Assembly: GCA_025356765.1 (NCBI GenBank)
Contig: JANXRO010000158.1
Coordinates: 1-9,040 of the forward strand
Length of the DNA: 9,040 bases
Reading direction: 5' to 3'
DNA from: Hyphomicrobiales bacterium
GTDB lineage: Bacteria; Pseudomonadota; Alphaproteobacteria; Rhizobiales; Aestuariivirgaceae
How positions within the stretch are numbered: the first letter of the stretch is position 1; every line of letters starts with the position of its first letter. A program made the translations under genes and the position numbers. Shown one piece after another: positions 6,948 through 9,040 of this stretch. Below the pieces are notes generated by a model, which saw nothing but the letters and a program-made list of their open reading frames with translations, did no database searches and had not been told where the DNA came from.

Positions 6948-7850
6948 TCAGTGTTTAAAACAATTATTGCGATGCCAATCCAAATAGTGGGGATGTGGTT
7001 GCAGCTTCGAGTCACTAGGGACAAGAGCCTTAAAATCTGGTCGCAAAAGATGATCAACGTCGTGATTGAGATGCCTGGATTTTAGAATAGTAAAATCGTC
7101 GGAAAGTGAAAGTAGTCCGCGATCGAACATCCAATGCACCGTGCCCGATAATGCGATCCCATTTCGAATAGAATCTGGACCATTGTGTTCAACAGGTTTT
7201 ATGTGCGCTGTTTCGACTTCAGGTCTACCTCTACCATTTATCAACCTCAGACCCGTAAACGCACAAGTTCGGTTATATACAATGCGCACATGTTGCTTAA
7301 ACTTGGCGTCTCGGAATGGTCTGTTTAATATGAGTTGGCTGATTGGCCTTGTGATTTCTGGCTGGGGATCTTCTCCAAAACCTAGTATTTGGCTGATTTC
7401 TGGAGAGGGTTCAGGAGCGTTGATGTCGACCCGATCTGGCCACTCATCAGGCGTCGAAAGGCCCGCTTCAACTATTGCTTCAAATTCGGATCGCTCGATC
7501 AGACGCACTGCTTGAACAGCACGTCCGCCATTTATCGATCCGTTCTCTGCAATAAGCTTGCGCTCGAAACCACCACTTTGTTGATAATGGACTGGTTCAT
7601 CAAAATCCAAAAATCCTTCAATATCGGCATAATAATGTTTAGCCAGTTTTTGGTCTGGCCTAACTGCAACGACCTTTCCAACACCAGTATAAAATCGACC
7701 GGACCTGCCCGAAACCGGGCCGTAGTATGTTATAAAGTCACCGATAGTTTTGTTGATGCGAGAAAGATATTGGCTGGGAAAATGATAACTATCGTAGCTA
7801 TCATCATAGACACTGTCTGGTTTGTGATAAAAAACAGCGTTGACCACCAT
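6948..7850 (-). CDS. HNH nuclease-family protein with an N-terminal possible DNA-reader domain
   Basis: The C-terminal domain (about 178-260, counted from the ATG) is an HNH_2-type nuclease. It shows RPFRDAKFKQHV, then CAFTGLRL (196-203), ETAHIKPV with His216, RNGIAL with Asn230, and TVHWMFDRGLL with His239. This H-N-H order with FDRGL after the last His is the family's active-site pattern and looks intact. The N-terminal half (about 1-90) reads AVFYHKPDSVYDD, YHFPSQYLSRI, GDFITYYGP and GRFYTGVGKV. It resembles the EVE/PUA-like part of stand-alone HNH proteins in many proteobacteria. Such a domain could recognise modified bases, making this a possible type IV (modification-dependent) restriction enzyme; that role is inferred. 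No partner methylase or helicase is adjacent. I chose the ATG at 7850; an in-frame TTG at 7859 would add three residues. Hand-counted lines are about 40-48% GC, below the neighbours, which may mean acquisition. rlmN lies 53 bp upstream. Confidence 0.85.
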   Translation of the reverse strand: MVVNAVFYHKPDSVYDDSYDSYHFPSQYLSRINKTIGDFITYYGPVSGRSGRFYTGVGKVVAVRPDQKLAKHYYADIEGFLDFDEPVHYQQSGGFERKLIAENGSINGGRAVQAVRLIERSEFEAIVEAGLSTPDEWPDRVDINAPEPSPEISQILGFGEDPQPEITRPISQLILNRPFRDAKFKQHVRIVYNRTCAFTGLRLINGRGRPEVETAHIKPVEHNGPDSIRNGIALSGTVHWMFDRGLLSLSDDFTILKSRHLNHDVDHLLRPDFKALVPSDSKLQPHPHYLDWHRNNCFKH

Positions 7851-7903
7851 ATCATCCAATTTTTTTAAAGATCATCGACTATTGAAGATAGAACTTGAGA
7901 AAA

Positions 7904-9040
7904 TCAAGAACTCACCCTCTCACTCGCCCTAACTTTCATGCTCTCGCTTTTTAGTTGCCCACAGGCGGCCATGATGTCTCTTCCGCGCGGTGTTCTCACG
8001 GGGCTTGCGTAGCCGGCGTTGTTTAAAATTTCGGCGAAGACTTCAATTGTGTCCCAAGTGGAGCATTCATAGGGTGTGCCGGGCCATGGGTTGAAGGGGA
8101 TGAGGTTTACCTTGGCTGGTATGCCTTTTAATAATTGCACCAAGCGCTTGGCATCAGCCACGGAATCATTCACACCTTTCAACATGACATATTCAAAGGT
8201 GATGCGCCGCGCGTTGGAGCTTCCTGGATAATTGCGGCAGGCTTCCAATAATTCTGCAATCGGATATTTTTTGTTGAGTGGCACCAACTTATTTCGAATC
8301 TCGTCTGTTGTGCCGTGAAGGGAAATTGCCAACATGGAGCCGATTTCATCACCCGCACGAATGATTTCAGGAACCACGCCGGATGTAGATAAAGTAATGC
8401 GGCGCTTTGAAAGCGACAGACCTTCGCCATCAGAGGCAATGTCGATTGCGTCTTTCACGTTGTCGAAATTATACAAGGGCTCGCCCATGCCCATCAACAC
8501 GACATTGGTGACATAGCGGCCAGACGAAGGTGGCTTTGGGTTGGCGGCAATATCATCGGGCCAATCTTTAATCTTGTCGCGGGCCAACATAATTTGTCCG
8601 GCAATTTCGCCCGCCGTTAAATTGCGCACCAGCTTTTGTGTTCCCGTGTGGCAGAAGGTGCAGGTTAGCGTGCAGCCAACTTGGCTTGAAATGCACAAAG
8701 TGCCGCGATCTTCTTCAGGGATGTAGACCGTTTCAATTTCATGGCGTGCGCCTTTATTATCGGGTGCCAGACGCAACAGCCATTTGCGCGTGCCATCAGA
8801 TGAGATTTGCTCGGTTACAACTTCGGGCCTTGCGATGATGAAAGTTTCATCCAATTTTTTCTGCAGGTCTTTGGCAATATCGGTCATGCCTGAAAATTCA
8901 GTGCGGCCGCGTTGATAAATCCAATGCCATAATTGGCGCATGCGCATGCGGCGCTGTTTTTCGGGAACGCCAACATCCGCCAAAATTTCGGCAAGAGCGA
9001 GCCTCGACAACCCCACAAGATTGCGGCGGGTGTCGTTTGG
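7904..9040 (-). CDS. rlmN: Dual-specificity 23S rRNA/tRNA adenine C2 methyltransferase RlmN, extreme 5' end beyond the window
   Basis: RlmN is a radical SAM enzyme that methylates C2 of A2503 in 23S rRNA and of A37 in some tRNAs. Numbered from the in-frame GTG at 9016, the [4Fe-4S] motif CTLTCTFC has C115, C119 and C122. Cys108 (in GTLCISSQVGC) and Cys352 (in MAACGQL) match the two reactive cysteines of the mechanism (C118 and C355 in E. coli). NVVLMGMGEPLYNFDNV (171-187), SLSKRRITLSTSGVVPEI (201-218) and NLIPFNPWPG (304-313) complete the signature. The N-terminal helical domain has the LWHWIYQRG segment (29-37). The frame stays open from 9016 to 9040 (reading PNDTRRNLVGLSR), and rhizobial relatives have extra N-terminal residues before an equivalent (S)LIG(M/L)SR. 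The true start therefore probably lies past the right edge and the GTG is internal. The HNH gene follows 53 bp downstream on the same strand. Confidence 0.96.
   Translation of the reverse strand, partial: PNDTRRNLVGLSRLALAEILADVGVPEKQRRMRMRQLWHWIYQRGRTEFSGMTDIAKDLQKKLDETFIIARPEVVTEQISSDGTRKWLLRLAPDNKGARHEIETVYIPEEDRGTLCISSQVGCTLTCTFCHTGTQKLVRNLTAGEIAGQIMLARDKIKDWPDDIAANPKPPSSGRYVTNVVLMGMGEPLYNFDNVKDAIDIASDGEGLSLSKRRITLSTSGVVPEIIRAGDEIGSMLAISLHGTTDEIRNKLVPLNKKYPIAELLEACRNYPGSSNARRITFEYVMLKGVNDSVADAKRLVQLLKGIPAKVNLIPFNPWPGTPYECSTWDTIEVFAEILNNAGYASPVRTPRGRDIMAACGQLKSESMKVRASERVSS

Noticed and set aside
7066..7868. Two overlapping plus-strand open frames (149 and 159 codons) opposite the HNH gene
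   Set aside because: The minus-strand frame carries an intact HNH motif and explains the region. The antisense frames show no family signature and no ribosome site.
7894..7908. CTTGA/TCAAG mini-hairpin at the rlmN stop codon as a terminator
   Set aside because: The stem is only 5 bp, AT-rich, and has no U-run directly after it on the minus strand.
1..9040. A multi-gene defence island, CRISPR array, transposon or toxin-antitoxin pair
   Set aside because: Apart from the single HNH gene, every coding region is a recognisable housekeeping gene. I found no direct-repeat array, transposase, integrase or small paired genes.

Overview
This window looks like ordinary chromosome from an alphaproteobacterium. 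The protein signatures fit the Rhizobiales/Hyphomicrobiales best: RlmN with GTLCISSQVGCTLTC, PriA ending in DPYNFL, and a separate pabB-pabA pair. GC content is only moderate, about 50% in the lines I counted by hand. The taxonomic call rests on remembered family signatures, not on a search.

Layout from left to right. At 1-1484 on the minus strand, pabB (aminodeoxychorismate synthase component I) runs into the start of pabA/trpG (glutamine amidotransferase component), which is cut by the left edge. Stop and start overlap as ATGA, so this is a folate/p-aminobenzoate operon. At 1513-3684 on the plus strand, priA (replication-restart helicase) diverges from pabB with only 28-52 bp between start codons. 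priA converges on typA/bipA (3735-5558, minus), and a perfect 16-bp inverted repeat fills the gap as a likely bidirectional terminator. Then, all on the minus strand and so transcribed right to left, come rlmN (7904 to beyond the right edge), an HNH nuclease-family gene (6948-7850), argG (5630-6847) and typA.

The functions are mostly core housekeeping: folate precursor synthesis, replication restart, a translational GTPase, arginine synthesis, and rRNA/tRNA methylation. The one accessory-looking gene is the HNH protein between argG and rlmN. It has an N-terminal domain that could read DNA and a C-terminal HNH_2 nuclease, and its base composition is more AT-rich than its neighbours. It is the best candidate for a defence (modification-dependent restriction) function. 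I recognise the general family, so it is not clearly new. The argG leader holds two nested inverted repeats that deserve a check.

I found no RNA genes, mobile elements, CRISPR arrays or attachment sites. No stretch longer than 300 bases lacks a gene. The longest gap is the roughly 100-bp argG upstream region.
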